Notes: generated by a model not told the origin, from the letters alone. Numbered from the stretch's first letter, positions 19,509 through 27,804 are shown. The stretch is 64,000 bases of DNA from Pseudomonadota bacterium (GCA_021325355.1 JAJPHI010000014.1:65129-129128); one strand, 5' to 3'. Made by a program: numbers and translations.

Positions 19509-20807
19509 TTATCCGCCCTTCTGCAATTCCTTCAATGCCTCCGGGTCGAGCATCTGGGTCTTTCGAACCACGGCCTGAGCCTGCAGGAGCGTGGTCTTAG
19601 CCGCCTTGGTCTGGAGCGTCTGCGTCTTTTTGACCTGATCCATCAGGCCGGCAAGCGCCTGTGTCGCCTTGACATTCCCTAAGCGCTGAGTGCCCTGGAT
19701 CGCGTTGCCGAGCAGCCGTGTCGCGCGATCGACGTTGCCCATCTTCAGCTCTTCTTCCGCTTTGGCCTGCAGCTTGGCGATCGAGACCTGGTCGACCAGG
19801 TTCATGACGCGACCGTTGCGCCGGCTGGTCAGCGCGCGATCGAGCGTGTATTCGACGGTTACCTCGATACTGGACGCACCTTCGCTGCCGCCCGGGACCT
19901 CGTAGCGGAAGGTTGACTGGGCGATACGCACCGGGCCGGGTCGGCGCGGCGGCAGTACCAGGGTCAGCAGCACCGAAGCTGGCACGCCCGCTTCAAGGTC
20001 ACCCATCTCGTAGGTTGCCTTGCGATCTTCGAGCAGCGGGGTGCCGAGCGGATAGATTTCGGGACTCGCGCGGAAAGCCTCGCGAATCTGTACTCCCTGG
20101 GAGAGCGTCAGGTCGATGCGTCCGTTGCGGAGCGAAACCGCCCGCAGGCCTTCGAGCTCGTCTTCGAAAATTCCCGGAATCTCCGCCGGATCGCCGATAA
20201 AGTGATATTTGCCGTGCGAATCCTGGGCGATCCGCATCAGCAGTTTTTCATTGAATTCAACGCCGACGCCCATGGCCGAAAACGACATCTGGTCGCGATT
20301 CTGCGCGGCGAGGTCGAGGCACGCGGTCTCTTCGTAGGTCTGCCCGTCGGTCAGAACGAGGACCCGATTAAGCCGCGTCGGCGCGAGGTTTTTTTTGACT
20401 TCGTCGATAGCCGCCCGCATCCCAAGCGCCATCTGGGTGCCGCCGCCGATCTCCAGCAAATCGATATCATCGAGCGCACGCCGCACCGCCGCGCGATCAT
20501 GGATCTGGTCGGGTTGGATAATCACGCGCGCGCTGTCGGCGAAGGCAACGACGGCAATCTTGTCGTCGGGGGCGGCATTGTCGGCGAGGAACTTGACCGC
20601 CTCGATGACGAATTCGAGCCGTCGTTCGTCGTACATCGAGCCCGAGCGATCGAGCACGACGCCCAGGTTGAGCGGCAGTCGCGCGCCGCTCGCGCCGGCG
20701 GCGCCGCCCGCGACAGCTTCGAGCAGGACGTAGACGACGAAGTTCTCGGCACTCGACAGGACGTGATCGCTGCTGGGAAAGGCGTTGAAGGTCAGCGGTG
20801 CTGCCAT
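19509..20807 (-). CDS. VWA-domain protein with Thr-rich C-terminal tail
   Basis: The protein has 432 residues, with no signal peptide and no membrane segment. The VWA domain (about 46-215) has the metal-binding MIDAS motif DRSGS (53-57), GGGTQMALG and LTDGQ. Beta-rich and helical regions follow. The final 40 residues repeat Thr sites (KKTQTLQTK, KTTLLQ, RKTQMLDPE), possible kinase targets and FHA-docking sites. Mg-dependent VWA proteins usually act as scaffolds. This is the first gene of the minus-strand signalling cluster, with GGGGAGA about eight bases before its ATG, and so probably lies next to the operon promoter. A TerY-like role is conceivable, but no tellurite-resistance genes are nearby. 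Confidence 0.9.
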   Translation of the reverse strand: MAAPLTFNAFPSSDHVLSSAENFVVYVLLEAVAGGAAGASGARLPLNLGVVLDRSGSMYDERRLEFVIEAVKFLADNAAPDDKIAVVAFADSARVIIQPDQIHDRAAVRRALDDIDLLEIGGGTQMALGMRAAIDEVKKNLAPTRLNRVLVLTDGQTYEETACLDLAAQNRDQMSFSAMGVGVEFNEKLLMRIAQDSHGKYHFIGDPAEIPGIFEDELEGLRAVSLRNGRIDLTLSQGVQIREAFRASPEIYPLGTPLLEDRKATYEMGDLEAGVPASVLLTLVLPPRRPGPVRIAQSTFRYEVPGGSEGASSIEVTVEYTLDRALTSRRNGRVMNLVDQVSIAKLQAKAEEELKMGNVDRATRLLGNAIQGTQRLGNVKATQALAGLMDQVKKTQTLQTKAAKTTLLQAQAVVRKTQMLDPEALKELQKGG

Positions 20808-20992
20808 CTAGTTAAATCTCCCCGATTGATTGTAGGGAGAAGCTCGAAGGCATAGCAACACGTTAGTGCCGCAGCCACCGGCGGAATCCTCTTGCGGGTC
20901 ATGCCGCGATCGCTCGCGCGCCGAGGCCCTCACCCTGCCGGTTGCGACCGTGGCGACCGCGAAGAGCGGCGCGCCGATCGATCTCTCACGCC

Positions 20993-21028
20993 ATACCCTT
21001 TTCATTCCATACCCTTTCGTTCTATACC
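20993..21028 (+). repeat. Short tandem repeat of ATACCCTTT
   Basis: Two exact ATACCCTTT copies start at 20993 and 21009, and a shorter ATACC starts at 21024, so the period is 15-16 bases. It is T-rich in an otherwise GC-rich gap, about 190 bp upstream of the VWA gene start. A regulator-binding array is possible, but chance cannot be excluded. Confidence 0.4.
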
Positions 21029-21270
21029 GCCTAACCTGATCGATACGTCGCAAGCCTCCGCCAGGCTTGTCGCTCCCTGAGAAAAGCCGGGCATAATCGG
21101 CGCGAAACTGCCGTTGCGGACGTGCTTGAGCAGGGTAAGGGTGGTGCTTGCCGACCGCCTTGGGATGGGGCTAGGCTGGGCCCATGGGGCTTGCGTCAGG
21201 GGGTGCGGACGGAATCAGGGCTGCGGGCGATTCCGGCGCAGGCAACCGAGGTTGGGGCGAGAGGCTGCGA

Positions 21271-21283
21271 CCTTGTAACAAGG
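21271..21283. promoter_or_regulatory. Candidate operator: perfect inverted repeat CCTTGT-A-ACAAGG
   Basis: Arms of six bases (21271-21276 and 21278-21283) are exact complements around one central base. It lies about 40 bp upstream of the ATG of the PAS-DHp-REC gene, close enough for a repressor site or a transcript-start element. No known motif is recognised. Confidence 0.35.
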
Positions 21284-21324
21284 CACCGCGCGCAGACCGC
21301 ATCGCAAGGGAGACTTAAGTCCCG

Positions 21325-22521
21325 ATGTTAACGCTCGATCACAACTATCTGCGTCGGCTCATCGAAAGCTCGCCGGATATCGTCATCGCCGTCGATCGCC
21401 GCGGCATCGTAATCTACTACAACGATGGGGCGCGTAAGAACCTGCGCTTTGCTCCTGAAGAAATCATCGGCCAGCACGTGACGCGGCTCTATCCGTCGGA
21501 AGCCGAGGCACGGCGCGTGATGGGCGCGATGCGGCAGTCGCCCGACCACGGTCGTATCGCGAACTTCGAGACGGTACTGCGCGACAAGGATGGTCAACTT
21601 ATCCCGATCGCGATCTCGGGTTCATTGATTTACGACGAAGCCGACTGCGAGGTCGGCTCGATCGGTTTCGCCCGCGATATCCGCCAGATGCGCCGTCGCG
21701 AACAGCTCGCCACGGCGGGTGAGATCGCCGTCAGTCTGGCTCACGAGATCAACAATCCGCTGGAAGCAATTACCAATAACCTCGAACTGCTCACGCGCTC
21801 CTGCGAGGCCCATCTGTCGCCTGCCGAGATGGTCACCGAGAGCGAGCATCTCGCCTGTATCCGCAGCGGTCTCGAGCGGGTCCAGGCGATCGTCCGGCGG
21901 CTCGACGAGATGGCCCGGCGCGGTACCTACGAGACGCGCGACTACCTGCAAGGTCGCAAGATGGCCGACCTCACGCCGCGCGAACCGCGCGGCGAGGCCG
22001 ACAGGAACGGCAAACCGGCGGCTCGCGAGACCGCCAACGGCAGCGCCGCGCGCTGTGCCGACTGGCCGCTCGCCGGGATGGTGATCCTCGTGCTCGATGA
22101 CGATGCCACGGTGCTCAACTCGCTGGCCGAGATCTTAAGAGCCGAACGATGCATCGTGCATACGGCGGAACGTCCCAGCGCCGCCCTCGGGATCCTGCGC
22201 AATGTCAAGATTGACGCGGTTATTTCCGACGTCGTGATGCCCGAAATGGACGGGCACGACTTCTACATGCGGGTCAAAGAGGAAATGCCCAAGCTGCCGG
22301 TCATCCTGATGACGGCCTACTATTACGACAAGGATCACATCATCAAGCGCAGTCGGGTCGAGGGGCTGACCGGCGCCATCTTCAAGAAACCGGTAAATCC
22401 GACGAAGCTGCGGGAGATGTTGCTCCAGGTGCGGCGCAACGGCGAACCGCGTCCGCCATCGCGCGCCGCGACGGTCCCGGCGCCCGACGCGACCGTCGGG
22501 CAATCGCCTTCGACGCACTGA
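21325..22521 (+). CDS. PAS - DHp - receiver signalling protein without HATPase domain
   Basis: The protein has 398 residues. A PAS domain lies at about 8-118. A dimerisation/phosphoacceptor helix pair follows with the H-box VSLAHEINNPLEAI (His140). Residues 205-248 form a polar linker. A receiver domain spans about 252-372 with the acidic pocket DDD (258-260), phospho-acceptor Asp302 (ISDVVMPEMDG), Thr330 and Lys354 or Lys355. The N, G1, F and G2 boxes of a histidine-kinase ATPase domain are absent and there is no room for them, so it cannot phosphorylate itself. It may act as a phosphotransfer module for another kinase. AAGGGAG lies about 12 bp upstream of the ATG. Confidence 0.9.
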   Translation: MLTLDHNYLRRLIESSPDIVIAVDRRGIVIYYNDGARKNLRFAPEEIIGQHVTRLYPSEAEARRVMGAMRQSPDHGRIANFETVLRDKDGQLIPIAISGSLIYDEADCEVGSIGFARDIRQMRRREQLATAGEIAVSLAHEINNPLEAITNNLELLTRSCEAHLSPAEMVTESEHLACIRSGLERVQAIVRRLDEMARRGTYETRDYLQGRKMADLTPREPRGEADRNGKPAARETANGSAARCADWPLAGMVILVLDDDATVLNSLAEILRAERCIVHTAERPSAALGILRNVKIDAVISDVVMPEMDGHDFYMRVKEEMPKLPVILMTAYYYDKDHIIKRSRVEGLTGAIFKKPVNPTKLREMLLQVRRNGEPRPPSRAATVPAPDATVGQSPSTH

Positions 22522-22581
22522 GCGATCACGCGCCCGGCGGCAGGGGATTGCGCCCGGTGTCGCGCCCGCGCCGTCGGGCGT

Positions 22582-23802
22582 TTACTCGTTTATCAGTATA
22601 GTCATCGGCTGGCTCGCGCTGTTCGCGGGACTTTGAATCGCGAAGGTGTTGGTCTCGGTCAGCGCGCCGTTCGCAGTATTGATCGTGAACTGGGTGACCG
22701 TGCCGTTGCCGGCATTGGTTACGTAGAGATAGTCGGTGCCGGTCGAAGTGCTGAGCGCGACGCCAGTCGGACTGCTGAGCGCGGCGCTCGTGGTGATACT
22801 GGACGCGGTCAGGCTGAGCGTCGTCGGGTTCCACAGCAGGACCGAAATCGAGTTCGCCGACGGATTGGCGCAGTAGAGATAGTCGTTGCCACCGATATCC
22901 GAGGCGAAGGCCAATCCCGCCGGAGCGACATTGGTGCCGGCGCCGGTCGCGGTTTTGGCGAGAAACGCCAGCGTCGTCCCGGAAGCCTCGAAGCTTGCGA
23001 TATTGCCCGAGGCATCGCCGACGAAAACGAAGGTTCCGGTCGAATCGAGCACCAGCTGGCCGGGCACCGCGGGCGATCCGATCGCGCCGCCGAGACTCGG
23101 GGTTGCCGACGGTCCGGCCAGCAGGGTGCCGTCGAGTGAGCTTATCGAGTAGGTCCAGACCACGCCGGCGCCGCCGTTGAGGTCGGTGACATAGACGAAG
23201 AAATCGGTCGCGACGAGGCTTATCGGGGTTACGAGGGGCCCGCTGTTGGTTGAACCGTTGCTGGTCAGCGCGCCCGTGCTGGTGTCAATCACGTACTGGG
23301 AAATCGAGGCGCTGCTCTTGTTGGCGGCGTAAGCGTAATTGCCGCTGGTGGTGACGGCGACCGCCTGCGGCGCCGTTCCCGCCGCGATCGTGCCCAGCGA
23401 GCTCAGGTTGCCGTTGGTGCTGAGGCTATAGACGTGGATTTCATTATCGGCCGCATTCGCGGCGTAGAGGGCGGTGGTGAACAGGGTCGCGAGACCGAGC
23501 GGTCCCTTGGCGGCGCCGGCACCGATCTGCACGGGGTTCTGCAGCGCGCCCGTCGAGGTATTGAGGCTCAGCGCCGAGAGCTTCCCGGTCGCGAAATTCG
23601 AAACATAGACGGACCGTGCGATACCCGAACCGCCACCGCCGCCCGAGGAGCCCGAACTCGAACTGGCGCCGGGAAAGATCCCTTTGCCGCAGGCCACGAC
23701 GGTAGCGGTGAGCACTGCGAGCAAGCCCAGTGCGACGAGTTGTAGCAGGCATCCCGCGGGCGCTGCCGCGCCGACTGCAGGTCGACCATTCCCGTTACCC
23801 AT
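22582..23802 (-). CDS. Secreted beta-propeller lipoprotein (YVTN/lactonase-like repeats)
   Basis: The protein has 406 residues from ATG 23802, with GAGGAG just upstream; the longer frame starts at GTG 23835. A signal ends in a lipobox-like VVAC, followed by a Ser/Gly-rich spacer, so a lipid anchor is likely. The rest is a chain of repeats with patterns such as SVYVSNFATGKLSAL, YAANAADNEIHVYSL and YLYVTNAGNGTVTQF, typical of seven-bladed propellers of the 6-phosphogluconolactonase/YVTN type. These extracytoplasmic proteins have mostly unknown roles. Convergent with the PAS-DHp-REC gene (60-bp gap). Confidence 0.8.
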   Translation of the reverse strand: MGNGNGRPAVGAAAPAGCLLQLVALGLLAVLTATVVACGKGIFPGASSSSGSSGGGGGSGIARSVYVSNFATGKLSALSLNTSTGALQNPVQIGAGAAKGPLGLATLFTTALYAANAADNEIHVYSLSTNGNLSSLGTIAAGTAPQAVAVTTSGNYAYAANKSSASISQYVIDTSTGALTSNGSTNSGPLVTPISLVATDFFVYVTDLNGGAGVVWTYSISSLDGTLLAGPSATPSLGGAIGSPAVPGQLVLDSTGTFVFVGDASGNIASFEASGTTLAFLAKTATGAGTNVAPAGLAFASDIGGNDYLYCANPSANSISVLLWNPTTLSLTASSITTSAALSSPTGVALSTSTGTDYLYVTNAGNGTVTQFTINTANGALTETNTFAIQSPANSASQPMTILINE

Positions 23803-23978
23803 TGCTCCTCGTTTCCGCGGATCCGACCGCCGCACGCGAATCAGAATAGCGGCGATCGCTGATGCGCTGAACTCCGGCTTGACAATCCAATCGCGCGCGT
23901 GGCGTTCTTACGCGGAACCTACCGACAACTGAAGGACGGCTCAGTCGGTGCGGCAGTTGCGCCGCGTGAGGGATAATC

Positions 23979-24950
23979 ATGGCCAAAATCGATTTTGCAA
24001 AAATTCCCAAGTTCGCCCAATTGCCGGTACGCAAAAACGCGCCGGAGGATTCAAACTGGGGCGTGTTCGGCGATGACGACGAGGTCGGGTGCGTAAATTT
24101 CCTGACCCCCGAGGGCATCGTCGAAGCCGCTCGCCTGGTGCGCAAAGGCAAGGTCTTTCGCCTCGATACGCCGCTCAACTATGCCTCGCCGCCGCTCTTT
24201 GGCCGCGAGCCGGTCGAGCATATCAAGAAAAGCTTCGAGGATTTGGGTCTGCTCGGCTATGACGACCTGCTGAACTCCTACAATACGCAGGAGGGCAGCC
24301 AGTGGGACGGTCTCGGCCATGTCGGCAATCCGACAGCCAAAGCGTTCTATAACGGCGTGACCAACGATCAGATAAAGCAGAGCAACAAGCTCGGGGTGCA
24401 TAACTGGGCCGACCGCTTCGTCGGCCGCGGCGTTCTTATCGACGTCTGCCGCTATCGGGAAAAGCAGGGCCGGCCGCTGAACCCGCTCAAGACCGAGAAA
24501 TACTCGCTCGATGATCTGAAGAACGCTCTCAAGGCGCAGAACACGGAGCTCAAGCCGGGTGCGATCCTGCTCGTCCGCACCGGCTGGATGGGCGCCTATC
24601 TGAAAACCACGCCCGAAGAGAAACGCGCGATGGCGCCGATCGACAAGCTGACCGCCTGCGGCGTCGATGACAGCCGCGAGATGGTTGGCTGGCTGTGGGA
24701 CAATTGCGTCGCCGCGATCGGCACCGACTGTCCGGCCGTCGAGCCGTGGCCCTGGGACTTCCGCGATAACGGCGCGCTGCACTATCGCACGCTGTCGCTG
24801 CTCGGCCTGCCGCTCGGTGAGCAGTTCGTGCTCGACAAGCTCGCCGACGACTGCGCCGAAGACGGACGGTATGAATTCATGCTGGTGTCGGTGCCGCTGC
24901 ACCTGACCGGCGGTATCGCCTCGCCGCCCAACGCGGTCGCGATCAAGTAG
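23979..24950 (+). CDS. Cyclase-family metal-dependent hydrolase (kynurenine-formamidase-like fold)
   Basis: The protein has 323 residues with GAGGG ahead of the ATG. It fits the bacterial cyclase family: an opening NWGVFGDDDEVGCVNFLTPE, a metal-site variant SQWDGLGHVG in place of HxGTHxD, GRGVLIDVCRY and IGTDCPAVEPWP. Such proteins hydrolyse amides or cyclise and open small acids with a divalent metal. A TTGACA at 23879-23884 could be the -35 of its promoter, but the -10 is poor. It is first of three genes in the same direction with short gaps (10 and 11 bp), together with an acyl-CoA dehydrogenase and an AhpD-like protein, so a catabolic role for an acyl compound is likely. Confidence 0.85.
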   Translation: MAKIDFAKIPKFAQLPVRKNAPEDSNWGVFGDDDEVGCVNFLTPEGIVEAARLVRKGKVFRLDTPLNYASPPLFGREPVEHIKKSFEDLGLLGYDDLLNSYNTQEGSQWDGLGHVGNPTAKAFYNGVTNDQIKQSNKLGVHNWADRFVGRGVLIDVCRYREKQGRPLNPLKTEKYSLDDLKNALKAQNTELKPGAILLVRTGWMGAYLKTTPEEKRAMAPIDKLTACGVDDSREMVGWLWDNCVAAIGTDCPAVEPWPWDFRDNGALHYRTLSLLGLPLGEQFVLDKLADDCAEDGRYEFMLVSVPLHLTGGIASPPNAVAIK

Positions 24951-24960
24951 GGACGCCACG

Positions 24961-26232
24961 ATGGATTTTGAGATCCCGGCAGAGATCACGGCCTATCTCG
25001 CGGAGCTCGACGATTTCATCGAGCGCGAGATAAAGCCGCTCGAACGCGAGAACGATAATATCCGCTTCTTCGACCATCGGCGGGAATGGGCGCGCACCGA
25101 TTTCGAGCGCGGCGGCTTGCCGCGTCACGAATGGGAGGCGCTGCTGGCCGAGATGCGCCGGCGCGCCGACCGCGCCGGCCATTGGCGCTTCGCGCTGCCG
25201 CGGGAATTCGGCGGGAAGGACGGCTCGAACCTCGCGATGGCGATAATTCGCGAGCATCTCGCGGCCAAGGGCCTCGGGCTCCATAACGATCTCCAGAATG
25301 AAAGCTCGATCGTCGCAAACCTACCCATCGTCCTGATGTTCCGCGACTTCGGCACGCCCGAGCAGAAGCAGAAGTTCATCCCGGGGATCCTCGACGGTTC
25401 GATCAATATCGCTTTCGGCCTGACCGAGCCGGAGCACGGCTCGGATGCCACCTGGATGGAAACGCGCGGGGTGCGCGATGGTGACGGATGGCGGATCAGC
25501 GGGTCCAAGATCTGGAATACGGGATTGCACGTGGCGACCCACGACCTGGTGTTCGCACGCACCAGCGGGCGCGACGGCGGCGCCAAAGGCATCACCTGCT
25601 TTATCGTGCCGGTCAAGAGCGACGGCTTCAAAATCGAAGAGTTTCTCTGGACCTTCAACATGCCGACCGATCATCCGCGGATCTCGCTGAAAGACGTCTA
25701 TGTGCCGGCCGATGCGATCCTCGGTGATCCTGAAGACGGGCTCGCCGTGGCCCAGCATTTCGTTCACGAGAACCGGATTCGTCAGGCGGCGTCGTCGCTC
25801 GGTGCGGCGCAATACTGCATCAATGAGGCGGTCAGGTACGCCAACGAGCGCAAGCCCTTCGGGCGCGCGCTCGCGACCAATCAGGCGATCCAATGGCCGC
25901 TGGTCGAACTGCATACCGAGGCCGAGATGGTGCGCAACCTGATCTACAAAACGGCCTGGCAGATGGATCAGATGTCGAAGCCCGAAGTCGCGATTCGGCT
26001 CTCGGACAAGGTTTCGATGTGCAACTACCGGGCGAACCGGCTGGTCTGCGAGGCCGCCGATCGCGCGATGCAGGTGCATGGCGGGATCGGCTACTCGCGG
26101 CATAAACCCTTCGAGCACATCTATCGGCATCATCGACGCTACCGCATCACCGAAGGGGCCGAGGAAATCCAAATCCGCCGCGTGGCGCAGGTCCTATTCG
26201 GGTTCGGCAGCCGCGCGCGCACGTCCGAGTAG
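24961..26232 (+). CDS. Acyl-CoA dehydrogenase (ACAD10/11-like length)
   Basis: The protein has 423 residues. It has an alpha-helical N-terminal domain, a central loop FGLTEPEHGSDATWMETRG, a beta domain with GSKIWNTG, and a C-terminal domain with QVHGGIGYSRHKPFEHIYR and RITEGAEEIQIRRVA. It should oxidise an acyl-CoA to the enoyl-CoA with FAD and pass electrons to ETF. The substrate chain is not predictable; the length and the HRRYRITEGAEEIQ ending fit the group of long- or branched-chain enzymes. It is second in the three-gene run at 23979-26789. Confidence 0.9.
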   Translation: MDFEIPAEITAYLAELDDFIEREIKPLERENDNIRFFDHRREWARTDFERGGLPRHEWEALLAEMRRRADRAGHWRFALPREFGGKDGSNLAMAIIREHLAAKGLGLHNDLQNESSIVANLPIVLMFRDFGTPEQKQKFIPGILDGSINIAFGLTEPEHGSDATWMETRGVRDGDGWRISGSKIWNTGLHVATHDLVFARTSGRDGGAKGITCFIVPVKSDGFKIEEFLWTFNMPTDHPRISLKDVYVPADAILGDPEDGLAVAQHFVHENRIRQAASSLGAAQYCINEAVRYANERKPFGRALATNQAIQWPLVELHTEAEMVRNLIYKTAWQMDQMSKPEVAIRLSDKVSMCNYRANRLVCEAADRAMQVHGGIGYSRHKPFEHIYRHHRRYRITEGAEEIQIRRVAQVLFGFGSRARTSE

Positions 26233-26243
26233 AGGAAACACTG

Positions 26244-26789
26244 ATGGCTGCACGACTGCCGTATCTGACCCGCAACGATCTGGCCGAGACCGACCGCGAT
26301 GTGTGGGACGCGTTCGTCAAGAGTCGCGGCGCCGAGCCCGGCCATATCCATCGCACGGTCGCGCACGCGCCCAACCTGCTGCGCCGCTTCGTCGCGCTCG
26401 CCGACGAACTGCGCAACGGCACCCGGCTCGATCCGAAACTGCGCGAGCTTGCGCTGATGACGGTCGGGCGTCTGACCGGCGCGGAGTATGAATTCGTGCA
26501 TCATTGGAACATCGCGCTGCGGGTCGGCGTGCGGCGCGATCAGTTGGAGCAGCTCGCCGATTATGCCGCTTCGCCGGCATTCAATGCCGAAGAGCGCGCC
26601 GTGATGCGCTATGCCGAGGAAGCGACGCGCAACGTGGCCGTCAGCGAAACCACCTTCGACGCCCTGCGCGGCTTCCTCGATCACCAGCGCATCATGGAGC
26701 TGGTGATGAATGTCGCGTTCTACAACGCCGTGGTGCGTATCCTCGTGCCCTGCGGCGTCGAGCTCGAGGCCGGCGCGACCAAGGGCTGA
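26244..26789 (+). CDS. Carboxymuconolactone decarboxylase / AhpD-like protein
   Basis: The 181-residue protein shows the all-helical CMD pattern: LDPKLRELALMTVGRLTGAEYEFVHHWNIALRVGV, followed by a second half with RAVMRYAEEATRNVAVS and VMNVAFYNAVVRI. The redox CxxC of AhpD proper is absent (GAEYEFVHH instead), so it is probably a decarboxylase-like or unknown-function member and not a peroxidase partner. GAGGAA lies six bases before the ATG and it follows the acyl-CoA dehydrogenase by 11 bp. Confidence 0.85.
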   Translation: MAARLPYLTRNDLAETDRDVWDAFVKSRGAEPGHIHRTVAHAPNLLRRFVALADELRNGTRLDPKLRELALMTVGRLTGAEYEFVHHWNIALRVGVRRDQLEQLADYAASPAFNAEERAVMRYAEEATRNVAVSETTFDALRGFLDHQRIMELVMNVAFYNAVVRILVPCGVELEAGATKG

Positions 26790-26873
26790 TTGCCGCAATC
26801 GGCCGATTACCCCGAAGGGTTGATTGCTAAGCAGGGTGCTTGCGCCGAAGCGCTGACGGCCAGGAAACGTGGA

Positions 26874-27671
26874 TTAGTCTGTTGCCAGGGCGGGTTCGTC
26901 GCCGTCGGGCGAGTTGAGATCTGCCGTTTTGCGCGCTTTGGGCTGGCGTGCGACCGAGATATGCAGGACGTGGCTGCCGAGGTCGAGCGAATGGGTCACC
27001 GTGTCCGCCGCGCCGTCCGGTCCGTTGACGGCTTTATGGATGCCGGCGGCGATCCTGGTGGCGCCCGCCGAAAGCTGCGCCGGCGACGCACCGAGCATCG
27101 CGAAGCTAAGCTCGGTGAAGACCGCGATCAGCTCATCGACGGTCAGCCGGCCGCGCGGCTTGTACCACTGTGTTACCGAGGTCAGCATCTGGATCAGCAG
27201 AAACGTCGCGATGCGCGCGTCGGGAATTTTGAACAGGCCGGCGGCGGCGCCACGCTCGATAATCGCCTGGACCTCGTCGGTGTACTGGCGTTGCAGTTGT
27301 TTGATAGCGCGATAGTTGGCCGGGGTTAGGTAGTGCAGTTCGGTCTGCAGGACGCTCGATTCCTTGCGATTCTCGATATGGTAGGCGACGTGATACGCGA
27401 TGAACTCGCGCATCTGCGCGGTCGGCTCGGCGATCTCCGCAATGGTGCGCTCGAAACCGTGTAGCAGCTTCTCAGTGGTGTCCTTCATCAGCCAGAAGAG
27501 GAGCTGCTGCTTGCTCTCGATATAGTTGTAGAGCGAACCGGCCTGCATCCCGAGCTTGCTCGCCAGCAGGCGCAGATTCATCCCCTGGTAACTGCGCTCT
27601 GCCAGCAGATCAATGGCGGCGGAGTGCAGATTGCGCAGGGTTTCGAGACCTTTGGAGCCGGGCTTACGCAT
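26874..27671 (-). CDS. TetR-family transcriptional regulator
   Basis: The protein has 265 residues. A TetR N-terminal helix-turn-helix lies at about 15-62 (LLASKLGMQAGSLYNYIESKQQL). The ligand-binding domain resembles that of regulators of acyl-CoA metabolism (LHYLTPANYRAIKQLQRQYTDEV). A C-terminal polar extension of about 60 residues is longer than usual. It is divergent from the amidohydrolase gene and separated from it by an operator-like inverted repeat at 27773-27804. It is therefore likely to repress that gene and perhaps the convergent three-gene catabolic run as well; an acyl-CoA inducer is a guess. Confidence 0.9.
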   Translation of the reverse strand: MRKPGSKGLETLRNLHSAAIDLLAERSYQGMNLRLLASKLGMQAGSLYNYIESKQQLLFWLMKDTTEKLLHGFERTIAEIAEPTAQMREFIAYHVAYHIENRKESSVLQTELHYLTPANYRAIKQLQRQYTDEVQAIIERGAAAGLFKIPDARIATFLLIQMLTSVTQWYKPRGRLTVDELIAVFTELSFAMLGASPAQLSAGATRIAAGIHKAVNGPDGAADTVTHSLDLGSHVLHISVARQPKARKTADLNSPDGDEPALATD

Positions 27672-27740
27672 GATCGGACGTCGCGGGCGTCGCGGTGGAC
27701 GGGCGCGGATTTTTTGTCGAAAAAGTGACCGGCGAAAAGC

Positions 27741-27770
27741 TTGACAGCCGCTCCCGTCCCGTCGTAGAAA
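27741..27770 (+). promoter_or_regulatory. Sigma-70-type promoter of the amidohydrolase gene
   Basis: A consensus -35 TTGACA (27741-27746) is followed after 18 bases by TAGAAA (27765-27770), four of six matches to TATAAT. The predicted transcript start would fall inside or at the edge of the inverted repeat at 27773-27804, a classical repressor position. The gene start is 91 bp downstream of the -10. Confidence 0.6.
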
Positions 27771-27772
27771 CT

Positions 27773-27804
27773 AACATACGTTCATTTATAAACGCACGTA
27801 TGTT
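27773..27804. promoter_or_regulatory. Operator-like inverted repeat AACATACGT-N14-ACGTATGTT
   Basis: Arms at 27773-27781 and 27796-27804 are perfect nine-base complements, separated by 14 AT-rich bases. It lies between the divergent TetR and amidohydrolase genes and directly after the -10 of the latter. A TetR dimer, or two dimers, would suit the size. Binding here should block the promoter at 27741-27770. Confidence 0.7.

Larger units (their letters stand above)
20808..21324. other. 517-bp intergenic region between divergent signalling genes
   Basis: I see no convincing gene here; an open frame at 21122-21331 has no family features. The region must hold promoters for the VWA-led cluster (leftward) and the PAS-DHp-REC gene (rightward). 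It contains a short tandem array ATACCCTTT (20993-21001), ATACCCTTT (21009-21017) and ATACC (21024-21028), with spacings of 16 and 15 bases. It also contains a perfect inverted repeat at 21271-21283. Stretches at 21121-21260 are unusually G-rich on the plus strand. Confidence 0.6.

Noticed and set aside
10570-20807. Type VI secretion or TerY-P assignment for the signalling cluster
   Set aside because: No Tss, Hcp, VgrG, TerC/D/Z or similar gene in the window.
21122-21331. Small plus-strand frame of 69 codons in the 517-bp gap
   Set aside because: No family features or RBS, and it overlaps the start of the PAS-DHp-REC gene.
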